Shown here: positions 1-11,000 of the stretch, piece after piece
How positions within the stretch are numbered: position 1 is the first letter of the stretch
How the letters are laid out: the number at the start of each line of letters is the position of its first letter
DNA from: Ichthyophis bannanicus
Taxonomy: Eukaryota; Chordata; Amphibia; Gymnophiona; Ichthyophiidae
Assembly (NCBI GenBank): GCA_033557465.1
Contig: CM066039.1
Location: 47,583,788 to 47,647,787, forward strand
DNA length: 64,000 bases
Reading direction: 5' to 3'
Translations under genes and position numbers: made by a program
The notes under the pieces: generated by a model
Databases searched by the model: none
What the model was told of the DNA's origin: nothing
Seen by the model: the letters and a program-made list of their open reading frames with translations, nothing else

Positions 1-660
1 TGCAATGTGGCCCAGCCTGTTCCTTTGGACGAGGAGTCACATGATCACCATTTGAAAGACACAGCTCCAGAAGGGTATGGGGGGGGGGAGGGGAACTGCA
101 TTGGGAAATAGAGGATTGCAAGGTAAAATTTGGATTTATGATTACAGTCTTCCTATACTAAATTTAATAAAAGTTTGAATGTCTTTTTTTTTCTTTGCCA
201 GGCCTTTTGCAGTTGATGGGGGTAGTCTGCTTTTTTTTTTTGTAGTTGCTGTTTTTATGTTGTTACTATTGAACACAGCCTTTTAATACTTTTGTCTATT
301 ATGTTGTTAATGTGTTATTGTAAATGATTTCATTTTTGTTATGTGGTATTTTTTTTCTTTTTTAACCAATATTAGTTTTTTGTTTTGGTTGCGTTTAATT
401 TGCAATAATGTAAACCACTTTGTTGCTCGACGTGAAAAGTGGTATATGGAATGAAGTAATAACATGTAACCCTACACACCCATTATCTCAAGAATAAAGG
501 AAGAGGTTCTTTGCTTCTGAAACTGGTCTATTAGAATTAAGTCAGGCATGTTGCTAATATGCATACTCTAAACAGTCAAAAGAGGTGGGATATAGTGCAC
601 CCCGAAATCACGGCTTCCTCTTTCTTTAATGGCTTGACTAACCACCATTTTATTCTTTGC
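1..660. other. Intron or upstream sequence of gene A with an old LINE/SINE 3' end
   Basis: No coding exon could be recognised here. Gene B has a 33-nt linker exon at the equivalent place, but no matching AG-33 nt-GT unit was found, so the next upstream exon of gene A probably lies outside the window. AT-rich sequence from about 120 to 465 ends in an AAACCACTTTGTTG then GGTATAT string, typical of the 3' end of L2/CR1-mobilised repeats on the plus strand. Confidence 0.4.
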
Positions 661-666
661 ACACAG

Positions 667-696
667 ATGATGAGTGGGCCAGCTTCCTATAATCCA
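667..696 (+). CDS. LGALS4: Gene A linker exon (30 nt)
   Basis: The acceptor ACACAG precedes ten codons reading [10 protein letters not shown], followed by the donor GTGAGT. Length and phase match the 30-nt linker exon of gene B at 21850-21879 and the MEGPPTFNP part of the human galectin-4 linker. It joins in phase 0 to the next exon, which begins PVPYYG. Confidence 0.75.
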
Positions 697-3600
697 GTGA
701 GTCCCTTTCCTCTTACAAGCCTGAATTTTATGTCATGGGGCAGGTCTGCACAATAAGGTACTGTAGGAACACAGGTCCTGCACCTCAAGGGGGAAGCGCT
801 TTTACACAATCTGACCTCATCCCCAGCATGGTGACCTTTGCTGTATACTAACTAGCAGCTAGCAAGTACTGACACTTCTGTTAACAGTATTCCTCAGACT
901 TTATCATCATGTCCAGGGCCAAAACTAGGGCTGTGTGACTGCTTCCAGCATTGCTCTGTGAAACAAAAAAACCCTCCAAAAACAAAATGGAAAACGTTCC
1001 GCAGAACACCCCTATCGTATAGCACAGTGAAATCAGTGTGTTTTACAACCAGTTACATAAATGTGTTTTTATGTTCAAATCAACCATGCTGCTTGACTTT
1101 GGAGAGATCAGGGACTGCTGTGGGCACCTGGGGATGCCATGGGAATTTTGGTTCCGAAGCTATCCAAGTGATCAAAGTCCTTAATGTTGCCATCTATACT
1201 TTTCCTAAGCTTGTAAGAACGAGGTCCTAAATCTAATCATTTTTTGCCTTTCAGCCTGTACCTTACTATGGAAACATCTCTGGTGGGATGTCCCCAAAGC
1301 GGACTGTCATCGTACGAGGGTTTATTCCTCAGGGAACCAACGGGTAAACATCATTCATGGACTGTCTTCTGGTTCAGGTTGCTTCAGAGGGTGCCTGAAC
1401 TCCTCACAGGGCCAGTGCAAAGATTGGAAGCGCTATAGACAAGCTCTCCATTACTAACCCTCTCTGGGGCCTGCAGTGGCAGTAAGATCATTGGAACCCC
1501 AACGCAGTGCTTACCTAACCTCACTAGCATTGCATCGCGGTTCCTGCCTTCTAAGACCTGCCACTTCTACCCCCTCCGACGCTGACAGCAGTGGAGCACC
1601 CCTAGAATATTAATGTTCTTGATCACTGCCTAGTTTATCTAATGGTAGCATCAGCCCTGTCCCTATATTGAAGATTTTCAAAATTTGGGTCCCAAGAAGT
1701 AGAACTTTCTCTTGAAATGTGATGCCTAGATTACAGGGTAGTATCTATTCATGGGCAGGCTGGAGAGACCCTGTGGTCTTTATCTGTCATTGTTTACGAT
1801 GGGCCTGATATTCAAAAGCATTTACCTGGTTTATAGACCTGTAAACTGTGTAAGTGACACTTAGAGGGATATTCAGGGACACTAACACATGTGCCCACGC
1901 TAATCGCTTAGCATTGTGGCGTGTTGGGGGGGGGCATTCTGGGGTGGAGTGAAGATGGCAGCAGTCACTAACAGGCAGCAGCATTATTGCACCGCTGCCC
2001 AGTTAGCAGCCCACGGGTAAAGAGAGGGCTGCTTTTGCTGTGCCTATATTTACCCTTGGGAGCTAACTGAGCAGCGCCTGGTTAGCTTGTGCGGTGACCC
2101 CAGATGTTCAACGGCAGGGCTGGATAAGGTCCTGACATCGAATATCTGGGGTTAAAGTTTGGCGGCGACAGCTATGCGCCATTAGAGGCACATAGCTGTT
2201 GCAAATGAATATCGGGCCCTGTGTTTTTTGGGAAGCAGTAGAGAAGAGCATCTCTTCTCTCTGACAGTGTTCATTCACGAATTGAATGATGGCTATTTAC
2301 TGATTTAAAAACGGGCTATCTTCACAAGAGAAAATCTTAGCACTCTTTATAGAAACATAGATGATGATGTCAAAAAAAGGACTATTTGGTTCATCTAGCC
2401 TGCCCAATGCGCTGTCACATTTGATCTGTGATTTTTCTATTAAGATCCTATGCAGAATCCATCATTAGAAGAGCTTTTTAGGCACCTGACATTTGGCAAA
2501 ATTTCACTAATGCTTAACCCCCCTGCCTCCCAAGTCAGTGATTGAAAATCATCTAACTGAGGTGCCCAAGTTTGTTGTTCCTTCTCCTAAATATAGGTGC
2601 TTAAGTTGGCTAGCTAGCATCAGAAATCAGGGCCGAGCTCTTGCTGCCTTTTTAGGCTCCTAAATGTAGGCACACAGCCGTGGGACATTTTTCAGTTAGC
2701 ATTCTTAGTGTCTGACTTCTGCCGATAGGTGCCTGGGTCCTTTGAACACAAATTCCTTTTGTCGATCCCATGGTCGCTGTTGGCAATTGGCTCCAGTTAA
2801 ACTCTGCATGTAAGAAGCTCGGTAACAAATCTTAGCTCCCTGGAACTGTTGGCTCTCTGTGGTGATGTTGCAGACGCTGATATTCAGCAACCCAGAGCAC
2901 AGAAAAGTTTAACTAGACACCTTCGTCCAGTGAATTTTGCCAGGATATTCAGCAACATTTCTGCATCGCTGTAGAAAGTGTAGATAACCAGTTAGCCTTA
3001 GGATAACCTTCTAGCATGACCAGAGTTTGTCTGGTAAAAGTGTAGACGGGGCGGGTGATGATATGGAGTGCTGTCCAACTAAACTCTTACCTCTTTGGCA
3101 CTAGCTAAATTTTGTCCAGCCAACAAACCGGTTGGACAAAATGCAGCCAGTCAGAAGCGGGAGAATTTCAAAACAAAGATCTATCTAGATAACCCCTAAA
3201 GTTACCCAGACAAATCTTTTGAATATAGACCTCCCAGTTTCTCTGCTTTTCCTGCCTCATAATATTTTCTAGGATAATTATACTCTTATTTACAGGTTCC
3301 ATGTCAACTTTAAGGTGAGCTTCTCCAATGAGATTGCTTTGCACATTAACCCTCGGATGACTGAGTGCTGTGTAGTGAGGAACAGCTTCCTGAAGGGAGG
3401 TTGGGGACCTGAGGAGAGAGATTTGCCTCACAATCCCTTTAGGCCTGGCGAGTACTTTGAAGTAAGAAACTATCTTAAATTGTTGAAAAACAAATAAGCA
3501 TTTAATGTGCCTTTAGTTCATCCTGGATCTCATATAATTATTAATATTCTATCTTCTCACCGGGTGTGTGTGTCTCTTTCTGCTTTTCTTCTAATGTGAG

Positions 3601-3892
3601 TAGATATCTTTTATCTCAACTTTAGTCGTGCTTCCCTTTCCTGCTGTTGGGGGAGGGGGGGGGGAGGTCTCTTGTTTTCCACTCTGTCTGGGGCTCTCCA
3701 AGTGCTGCCAGATATTAATCTCCACAATCTTTCTTCTCCTCCCAGCTATCTGTGCGCTGTGGTAATCATCGCTTCAAGGTATTCGTGAACGGACAACACC
3801 TCTTTAACTATGATCACCGCTTCCACAATTTCCAGCAGATAGATGCCGTTGAAGTGGGCGGAGATGTTGTTCTCTCATATGTTCAGTTTTAA
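667..3892 (+). CDS. LGALS4: Galectin-4-like gene A, 3' part (linker end plus C-terminal CRD)
   Basis: This is the 3' end of a tandem-repeat galectin gene, a cytosolic or secreted beta-galactoside-binding lectin. Four exons are visible (667-696, 1255-1343, 3296-3461, 3746-3892). All have AG/GT boundaries and compatible phases (0, 0, 2, 0). They encode the end of the linker ([10 protein letters not shown]) and a full C-terminal CRD. The sugar-binding signature is intact: LHINPR, then VVRNS, then WGPEER. The gene ends SYVQF-stop, close to the SYVQI end of human galectin-4. The N-terminal CRD lies left of the window. The gene converges on a second galectin-4-like gene at 14100-40722 with the same exon lengths, so the two are duplicates. 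Galectin-9 is a weaker alternative: the HNPF...FE-LSVRCG stretch fits galectin-4 better. Confidence 0.88.
1255..1343 (+). CDS. LGALS4: Gene A exon, first strands of the C-CRD (89 nt)
   Basis: A polypyrimidine tract and TTTCAG precede codons for [11 protein letters not shown] and then the [11 protein letters not shown] strand. The donor GTAAAC follows. The last codon is split after two bases (GG) and completed by G from the next exon. Its length equals that of the gene B exon at 17112-17200. Confidence 0.9.
1801..2219. repeat. MITE-like repeat of the 'ATATTCA' family in a gene A intron
   Basis: The block starts GGGCCTGATATTCA and ends with the complement, TGAATATCGGGCCC, so it has short terminal inverted repeats. 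The interior uses the phrases 'CCGCTGCCCAGTTAGC', 'GAATATCTGGGGTTAAAG' and 'GCGACAGCTATG', which recur in related blocks near 8.1, 12.8, 22.6, 24.6 and 26.0 kb. No clear target duplication was found. Confidence 0.55.
2346..2480 (-). repeat. CR1-type 3' end fragment
   Basis: The plus strand reads ATAGAAACATAGATGATG, then a stretch ending CATCTAGCCTGCCC. This is the complement of the CR1-derived 3' tail also seen at 30950-31008 (plus) and 63939-64000 (minus). Confidence 0.5.
3296..3461 (+). CDS. LGALS4: Gene A exon, core of the C-CRD (166 nt)
   Basis: This exon encodes the ligand-binding core: FHVNFKV, LHINPR, VVRNSF and WGPEER, then [11 protein letters not shown]. The galectin residues H, N, R, N, W, E and R are all present. 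The acceptor is TTTACAG and the donor GTAAGA. Compare the gene B exon at 16469-16634, which has lost two of the signature residues. Confidence 0.93.
3746..3892 (+). CDS. LGALS4: Gene A last coding exon (147 nt)
   Basis: The exon follows a pyrimidine-rich CTCCTCCCAG acceptor and reads [19 protein letters not shown], then [14 protein letters not shown] and a TAA stop. It is the terminal beta-strand block of a galectin CRD. Length and phase equal those of the gene B terminal exon. Confidence 0.93.
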   Translation, partial: LSVRCGNHRFKVFVNGQHLFNYDHRFHNFQQIDAVEVGGDVVLSYVQF

Positions 3893-4128
3893 ATCTTCCA
3901 GTCATCCAAGGCACTATCCTCCTCTTCTTTTTACACTAGCAGCTCTGTGTAAGAAAAAGCCACGTTTTATATTTGGTTTTTTTGCAGTAAGATACTTCAG
4001 TCCTTTTGCTCTTGGTGGCTTTGGTAGAGTCTCATAAGGGCTTCTCTTCCTTGCTCCCTAAATTGTTTCACCCTGATGTACCAGCTGCCCTTAAAAGTGT
4101 GTGCCATTGAGTATCCTATTCTAAAAAA

Positions 4129-4144
4129 AATAAATCAAAATAAA
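4129..4144 (+). promoter_or_regulatory. Polyadenylation signals of gene A
   Basis: Two AATAAA hexamers lie about 240-250 nt after the stop codon of gene A (4129-4134 and 4139-4144). Together with the stop they define a short 3' UTR of roughly 270 nt. Confidence 0.6.
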
Positions 4145-4539
4145 GGATTTATAATATTAAGGACCCTTTCCTAATGCTGGTTAATTCATCCCGATGGATG
4201 TGGTTTTAGAGTCTCCTCCTTCCCCTCCCCCCCCAAACTGATGGCAGCAGCTTCAACAATTGATTTGGTTTTCCATTGCCCTTCCATTAACAACCCACCA
4301 TTCAATAAACAAATGGGGGTAATTGTCTAAGGACCCTCAGAACATCATGCACCAGGGTCCATGTGTTAATGACAGCATTATAGCATACATGCGCTCTTAA
4401 TACGCAAACTTTAGGCGGTTGCTATTCTGCAAGTATGTGTGTTGGGCCAATTGCGCATACTTGCTCTATGGCAGGGGTCTCAAACACGCGGCCCGCGAGA
4501 CAACTTTGTGCGGCCCGCGACGGCGGAAAACCAAAAATC

Positions 4540-4942
4540 CCCCAAAACCCTGGCTTCTGCTGCTGCTGTTGCCGCCGTGGCAGCAGCAGAATCAATTGTC
4601 AAATTAAAAAAAAAAACTGACTTCTGCTGCTCAAGCAGCTGTCCTGCGGCCCCTTTCCCTCTGCCCGGAGATCCGACTCTGCTCTCAGCGGCGTGCTTTT
4701 CAAGCCGCGAAGAGAGTATTCCCCTCTCGCGCGGCTTGAAAAACCGCGCGAGAGGGGAATACTCTCGTCGCGGCTTGAAAAGCACACCGCTGATAGAGCA
4801 GAGTCGGATCTCCGGGCAGAGGGCAAGGGGCCGCAGGCCCGCTGCTTGAGCAGCTGACGTCAGTTTTTTTTTTAATTTGACAATTGATTCTGCTGCTGCC
4901 ACGGCGGCAATGGCAGCAGCAGAAGCCAGGGTTTTGGGGGTT
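4540..4942. repeat. Long palindrome inside hAT copy 1
   Basis: The left arm (from AAAACCCTGGCTTCTGC) and right arm (ending GCAGAAGCCAGGGTTTT) are reverse complements, with the centre near 4741. The inner arms are CGCGCGG/CCGCGCG-rich. Overlapping frames on both strands here are by-products of the palindrome. Confidence 0.85.
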
Positions 4943-4959
4943 TTTTGTTGGCCGGTAAT

Positions 4960-6060
4960 GAGCTATGGAGGGGCTGACTGAACTGGAAGTGGGCTATTGG
5001 CAGAAGGGGGAGGGGGGGGGGTTATGACTGGTAATGGGCTGGGGGGGGTTATAACTGGTAATGGGCTATGGTGGGGGCTAGGACTGGAAATTGGCAGATG
5101 GGGGTTAGGACTGGAAGTGGGCTATTGGCAGGGGGGGTTATGACTGGTAATGGGCTGGGGGGGTTATAACTAGTAATGGGCTATGGTGGGGGCTAGGACT
5201 GGAAATGGGCAGATGGGGGTTAGGACTGGAAGTGGGCTATTGGCAGGGGGGGGTTATGACTGGTACTGGGCTATGGTGGGGGCCAGGACTGGAAATGGGC
5301 AGATGGGGGTTAGGACTGGAAGTGGGCTATTGGCAGGGGGGGGGTTATGACAGGAAATGGGCTATGGTGGGGGCTAGGACTGGAAATGGGCAGATGGTGG
5401 TTAGGACTGGAAGTGGGCTATCGGCAGGGGGGGGGTTATGACTGGTAATGGGCTATGGTGGGGGCTAGGACTGGAAATGGGCAGATGGGGGTTAGGACTG
5501 GAAGTGGGCTATTGGCAGGGGGGGGGTTATGACTGGTAATGGGCTATGGTGGGGGCTAGGACTGAAAATGGGGTGATGGGGGTTAGGACTGGAGGTGGGC
5601 TGATTGGGGGGTTAGGACTGGTAATGGCCTATGAGGGGAGGTAAGACTGAAAATGGGGTGATGGGGGATACGACTGCAAGTGGGCTATGGGGGGGACTAG
5701 GACTGGTAATGGGCTATGGGGGGGGGTAAGACTGAAAATGGGGTGATGGGGGGGGGTAAGACTGGAAGTGCGCTATGGGGAGGTTAGGACTGGTTATGGG
5801 CTATGGGGGGTCTAGGACTGGTAATGGGCTGGGGGGGGTTGCTAGGACTGGAAATGGGCTGAGTGGAAGGGGGGCTTGAACTGCAAATGGCTGATGGGGA
5901 GGGGGGCTTGGAATGGAAATGGGCTGTGAGGGGAGGGAGCTAGGATTGGAAATGGGCTGATGGGGGGCTAGGATTGGAAATGGGCTGATGGTGAGGCTAG
6001 GATAGGATAGTACTGGAAATGGACTGATGCAGGGACTAGAAAGGAGCAGATGCTGGGTGG
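4960..6060 (+). repeat. G-rich minisatellite in hAT copy 1
   Basis: This is a tandem array of about 25-30-nt units built on GGACTGGTAATGGGCTATGG followed by a run of G. Higher-order units of roughly 90-120 nt occur, for example around 5090, 5205, 5290 and 5470. Units become more divergent towards the 3' side. The same array is found in the other three hAT copies. Confidence 0.88.
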
Positions 6061-6600
6061 GGCTGGAACTAGAAGGGAGCTGATGTTGGGGGAGGATTAG
6101 AATGGGATGGAGCTGGGAAAGTGAAATGGAGAGGGGAAAAATATTTTGTCTGGAAGAGAAGACAAATCTACAATTGGCCAGGTATTGGGAGAGTAAGTGG
6201 GGATTGAGGATGGAGGGGTAAAATTTGAGTGGATGAAATAGGAATGAGGAAAGAGCAAAGGAGAAAGATTAGTATGTTAAAGCAGATGTAGAGAGAGAGA
6301 ATGGAAAAAAACTAGAAGAGAGAAGAAAGGACAAATGGACAGCAGACGATGGAGATAGCAGAAGACACGAAGAAACCAGAAGTGGCTGGAGCAATTGCAA
6401 CTGAAAAAAAATGCACAAAAGGTAGAAAAATATCTCTTTATTTTGAATTTATTAACTGGAATATGTCAGCTCTGGGAAATGTGCATCATTAATGTCTGTG
6501 CTTTGGTACAAGAAATTATTTATAGTTTTATTTCTACAGTGCTGAGGTATTCTGTGTAATTCCTATTTGACATTGCTACTTGTTCTCTTTTCCCAGTAGG

Positions 6601-6834
6601 TCATGTATTGTTCTCTGAAATGTATTGATTTAATATTTGCAGTGTTGCCTTTTGATAGGTAGGGTCTGGTGCTTTGTGAGTCCTGGTAGTGCTGTTATGA
6701 TACGGGGGGTTTGCTATGGGTTCCAAATGGGCAGTGTTAGTAGTAGTTCCTAATGTGCCTGGCGGTTGGCACTGGATTATAGTAATATAGAAATTTTCTA
6801 GTCTTTCTTTATCCATGCACTCATTATGCAACAT
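6601..6834 (-). CDS. Small conserved ORF of the hAT family, copy 1 (77 aa)
   Basis: A 77-codon frame beginning MLHNECMDKERL and containing HLEPIANPPYHN and YQKATLQILNQY. Almost the same protein is open in the hAT copies at 17852, 34641 and 59491. It has no recognised domain, signal peptide or membrane segment. It is polar, with Thr, Asn, Gln and Pro. It could be a remnant exon, a small element-encoded protein, or a frame left open by chance in young copies. Confidence 0.4.
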   Translation of the reverse strand: MLHNECMDKERLENFYITIIQCQPPGTLGTTTNTAHLEPIANPPYHNSTTRTHKAPDPTYQKATLQILNQYISENNT

Positions 6835-6951
6835 TATGCAAATGAGGCCCCTTATGCAAATGAGGCCCGTGTCTTATGCGGCCCCCGGGTTACTTTACAA
6901 GTCCTCATTCGGCCCTCAAAGCAATTTGAGTTTGAGACCCCTGCTCTATGG

Positions 6952-9243
6952 GGACATATGGCATGGAGTTTGGGTGCAACATAAGCAGAGCGCGGATTTA
7001 TGCACATAAATTCTAAAACACCTTAAATTTATGTGCATTCTTGAGAAATCTGTGCAGAGGCATTGACGCCTGCCATACGGCTAGTATAAATAACTCACAT
7101 TTTCGACTACTTGTTCCCCTGTTTTATAAAATAAACTATGCATGTACTTTATTGTATAAAATAGGCATGAAACATGCACAGAAAAACACGTGACTTTATA
7201 AAATTAGCCTCAAAGCGGTTAACATTCAAAACCATTCATTTCTTAACTCTGGAAGTTAACCAGGTAAATAGCCTGTTTTTAAAATTTGTGGCCTGCTGAT
7301 CGGTTACACTTTGGCTGGAAAATTTAGTATTTTGGCCAAAATGTTACCAGTTAAGAGGGAAGCACAGAAGAACGTCTTCTGTTAACTGAATAGAGCTTAA
7401 TAACCTGCACGGTCCTGCTACCTTAACATAGATCTGCTGTTTATATGATCAGACATAACCAGTCAAAGTTAACCAAAAAAGAGAGATCCAGTTAACTTTA
7501 ACCTGCAATATACATGTAAACCTCTGCTGCCACAGAGTTTGTGCGTTTATAGGAGTAAAAATTAGAGGTTAAGTTGTTAACTTTAATAAAAAATAAAAAA
7601 AAAAAGGTACTGAATAGCTCTTGTCCAGAGATACGGGAAGAGGAATTTTTTGAAAACTTTTTAAGTGAGCAAAGAAGTCTCTTTGAAAATTACTTCCCTT
7701 CCTCATTGGACATAAGTGTGCATGCTATTCATAGCAAACAAATACGAGGTAATAATCGGGTTTAACAAACTATGAACTATACAACACAGCTGAGCCCAAA
7801 GTATCTTCAAGTGACCTTTAGAAAAAAAACCCATCATTTTTCTTGTCAGAGCCCCTTAAAACAACCTGTAACTTGCCAGAGCTATCTACTGTATAAAGGT
7901 CCATTTTACTCTTGATATATCTTGCACAAAATTCCTTTTTAAATAATTTTCATAGCCTCATATCTCTCATTCACAAATATTAATCTCTCTCTCATGAAGA
8001 AAAGTCTCTTCTCAACATAGTGCTACATTTCAAACTCATATCGGTATATCAATACGCTTAAGGCTGCTGGATATCTGTGGGTGCCGCTATATGCCCCGAC
8101 GCTATGCGGCCTGCATCCAGTTAGCAACCCGTGGCAAAGGCTGGCCTAACTTTCCTCGTGGAGACTAACTGGGCAGTGCCTCGATATCACCGCTGACTGG
8201 ATCACTTCTGCAGTCTGGGGCGAACCAGATATTCGATGCCAGTAGCCGATTATGGCCCCAGCATTGAACATCCAGGGTTAGTTTTCAGCAGTGACGGCTA
8301 GCTGCGTTAGTTGCACTAGCCGCCGCCGCCGCCGCCGCTGATTACTGGGCCCTACGTTTCTATACTGCAGAAGCTGGAATTCCTTCTCCCATAGAAATGC
8401 AATGGGCCATGTTCTTGGGGAGCTTATTTCTCTGGAACCCTCCGTTCATTTTTGGCCCATTTTTGTGCTCAATCGGGTTAATATTTAAGCTCTGCAGTTG
8501 GTGGTGTTGGATGGAGGGGGATTGCATGCTGGCTGCAGCATTCAAATACCCATAAGGAGGTAGCAGTAGCCAGTTTTGTAGCCCTGCAAGCCACGTTTCT
8601 AAGGGAGAATGAGACCTGAAGCTCAGCCCATACATTTCTGCAGGGCGACGGAATGTCTTTTTCTTTTGTGGGGAGGGATGGGGGGGGTGAGGGCCCAAGC
8701 TCTGTCCTTCAGCTCACGGGCATCCGATCTCCTGCACGCAGAGAGGAGGGGTCTTTGCTGTGTTCGTGATGCTCTTCTGCTCACGGGGGATAGGATCCCT
8801 GCGGACAGCCTGCCGGGCCACAATCCCCCTACTGTTCTGCCAATTCGGCACTGATTTCCTGCGATTAGACAGGAAGGTCTTCGTCATGATTGCAGCAGAA
8901 AAGTTTTGGTAGGGCACACCTTCAGGTAGCCGACACCTATGCATTTCTGGTAATCTTTGGTGCCAAAAATTGGCTGAGGTGCCTAGTTTTAGGTCCGCTA
9001 TGGACTTGATTCAATGAAAGCACTTAAGTTAGGCATCTAGCACTGATAATTACTACCCTCTTTCCCTGTCCTACTGGAAAGTACATGCAGTGCTTTGAAC
9101 ATGCAAATTCCATGCCTCCTTCCCACTCCAACCTGCTCTACCCACTGACAGTTTTGAAAATTACCCTCTTAGCGTCTATTTGGTTTTACTTTAGACCAAT
9201 GAAAGCACAAAATTTCAACTCCAGCAAGGGAACATAATGTAAT
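6952..9243. other. Intergenic, degenerate repeats only
   Basis: No gene was recognised. From 6955 to 7210 the sequence contains several TTTATAAAAT(A/T)-type motifs similar to those near 35.5 kb, so it is probably a MITE. From 7210 to 7600 it is rich in GTTAAC-like repeats. Near 8322-8340 there is a short (GCC)n run. Open frames at 8360-8950 overlap on both strands and show no family signature. Confidence 0.4.
8060..8352. repeat. 'ATATTCA' family repeat, diverged copy
   Basis: It contains CCAGTTAGCAACCCGTGG, a TATTCGATGCC-type phrase, GAACATCCAGGGTTAG and CAGCAGTGACGGCTAG in the same order as the 1801-2219 repeat. It ends TTACTGGGCCC. The left boundary is approximate. Confidence 0.45.
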
Positions 9244-9950
9244 TTGCCCCCTCCATTGGTTTATGGAGCACCTCCAACTGCTCCTCGAACAAACAGATTT
9301 CTGTTCAAGCCACAGTCCTACCCCACCTCGACTTCATCCCCTACAGACCACTCTCCACACAATGGCATGCATCCTCCAAGGTGTAGCAAGACAAGACCAC
9401 ATCACGCCCATATTCAAGCAACTCCACTGGTTATCTCTACCAAGTCGTATAAGATACAAAACCCTTCTCCTGACTCAAAGCCATCCACTCTGATGACCCC
9501 CCCCCACTCACCTCCAAAACCTACTGCAAACCCTCCCCAACCAAACAGATCAAGACGTACCTCCACAATGAAGACCCTGGTTATCCCCCATGCCAGAACC
9601 AAATCCAGCCAACAAGCCTTTCAACTCTATGCACCTTCAAACTGGAACACCCTACTGGACACACTAAGAAACATCACTGACCTCTGCACCTTCAGAAAAA
9701 AACCTAATGACACACCTCCTCCTCTGAGCATTTCAACCCCATCTTATAACCCTCCCTCGCCCCAGGATGACATTCAATGTATATAGTTCACCACCCACCT
9801 GACCTATGTGTACCTACCCTAATTATCCAGTGCATGCTGTATAGAGTATAATTGTTACCCTTATCTAATAATTATGTTGTTTCATGTACACTGCCTTGAC
9901 CCGGAGAAAGGCGGTATAAAAAATACAGCTAAAGAAAATAAAAATAAATA
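9244..9950 (+). mobile_element. L2/CR1-type LINE fragment, 3' end
   Basis: Translated pieces read ILQGVARQDHITPIFK and LHWLSLPSRIRYK, the C-terminal reverse-transcriptase block of L2/CR1 LINEs (DHITPVL..LHWLP). A frameshifted continuation has SQQAFQLYAPSNWN. The 3' end is a GGCGGTATAAAAA string followed by an A-rich AAATAAATAAA tail. The element is 5'-truncated and frameshifted. Confidence 0.75.
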
Positions 9951-9954
9951 AAAT

Positions 9955-11000
9955 TTGATATACTGCCGTTTAAGACAGCAGAGTGGTTTTACATAAAAAC
10001 AATACATTACAGAACACAGAGGAACTCTGATATAATTACATACAAGTGAAAGCAGTCATACGATGAAGGAACAGGAGAGAAAGAAGATGTAGAATGTAGC
10101 ACAGAAAATCAGGTGTCTGCAACCTCTGGTGAGAGATTGAAAGCTTTTTGAAGTAGGTGAGTCTTAAAGCCAGCTGTAAATGTTTTAAAAAAAAAGTTCT
10201 TTACAAAGGTCTGCAGGTAAGGCAGGGAGCCCAGAGGTAGAAGGGAGCCGTTGGGTGGATTCATACTTAGCACATGAGACAGGAGGAACGCCGAGTTGAG
10301 TACCATCAGTAGAATGGAGTGCACAAGGTGGTATATGAAGGAGAATTAGGGATGCTTGTGTGAAGTGTTTTATCAACCAGAAACAGAATTTTATATCAAA
10401 TGTGGTAGTAGATTGCTAACCAGTGATACTGAATTAATAAGGGTGTGATTATTCATAATTGGGAAGACCCGCATAGACAGCACTGCAATAATCCAGTTGA
10501 GACGTCACAAGAGCAAGAACCAATGGGGTTAGTGCAGGAGAAGAAAACTGAGATGGCTCCTATCTGGTGTAATGCATAGAAAGTGCTTTTGGCTATTGAG
10601 GTATGTGCTCTTGAAATGTTAACTAGATTGTAAGCTCTACGAGCCGGGACTGTCTCTTATATGTATTTCTACGGCACTGTGTATGCCTTGTAGCGCTATA
10701 TAAATGATTAATAGAGCTAAGTGCAGAGTCCAGTCTAGCTCCTAAGTATCTCAAGAAAGAATCGTGCAGGAGAGGGACACCGTCAAGAGAAGGGGTGGTA
10801 GGTGGGGTTGTGAAGGGACCAGTGAGCCAGGCTGCAGATGTTTGCTGGACGTTGAGTTTGAGAAGGTTATTCTTTAACCAAGATGCAATTTGGGAGAGAG
10901 AGTCATTTCCCATGGGCGTGCATTCAGGCTCGAGATTGAAGCAAGGCAGATGCAGAGGAAAGACGTTGCTCACTTCCTCCTCCAGTCAGTGGGTGTAAGG
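9955..11000 (-). mobile_element. L2/CR1-type LINE fragment, inverted
   Basis: The minus strand encodes LSQIASWLKNNLLKLN and FLRYLGARLDSALSS (10700-10973), the thumb part of an L2-like reverse transcriptase. Its 3' end abuts the tail of the plus-strand copy at 9950, with a GGCAGTATATCAAATTT string on the minus strand. A GATTGTAAGCTCTACGAGC block with TAGCGCTATATAAATG near 10625-10710 is a plus-strand SINE/LINE tail inserted within it. Confidence 0.6.

Larger units (their letters stand above)
4472..6943 (+). mobile_element. hAT-type non-autonomous transposon, copy 1
   Basis: The ends are CAGGGGTCTCAAAC and GTTTGAGACCCCTG, a perfect inverted repeat typical of hAT elements. The flanks are an identical 8-bp target duplication, CTCTATGG (4464-4471 and 6944-6951). 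Inside are a GC-rich palindrome (about 4540-4942), a G-rich minisatellite (about 4960-6060), a conserved AT-rich tail and a small minus-strand ORF (6601-6834). No transposase was seen. The interior matches the elements at 17741, 33179 and 57184, but the terminal 60-100 bp are a different hAT end type. It lies just 3' of gene A. Confidence 0.88.

Noticed and set aside
181..230. Possible missing linker exon of gene A after TTTCTTTGCCAG
   Set aside because: The piece before the next GT is about 20 nt, does not keep phase, and has no resemblance to the gene B linker.
4439..4902. Overlapping frames of 60-140 codons on both strands
   Set aside because: They mirror each other because the DNA is a palindrome, and they have no family signature.
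4960..6060. Repeated units that could be mistaken for a CRISPR-like array
   Set aside because: There are no distinct spacers; units are contiguous and diverge gradually, as in a minisatellite, in vertebrate DNA.
8360..8944. Several overlapping frames up to 112 codons
   Set aside because: They occur on both strands in GC-rich repeat-like sequence without motifs or splice context.
9244..9786. 180-codon Pro/Thr-rich frame
   Set aside because: It is the wrong frame of an L2/CR1 fragment; the true LINE residues lie in another frame.
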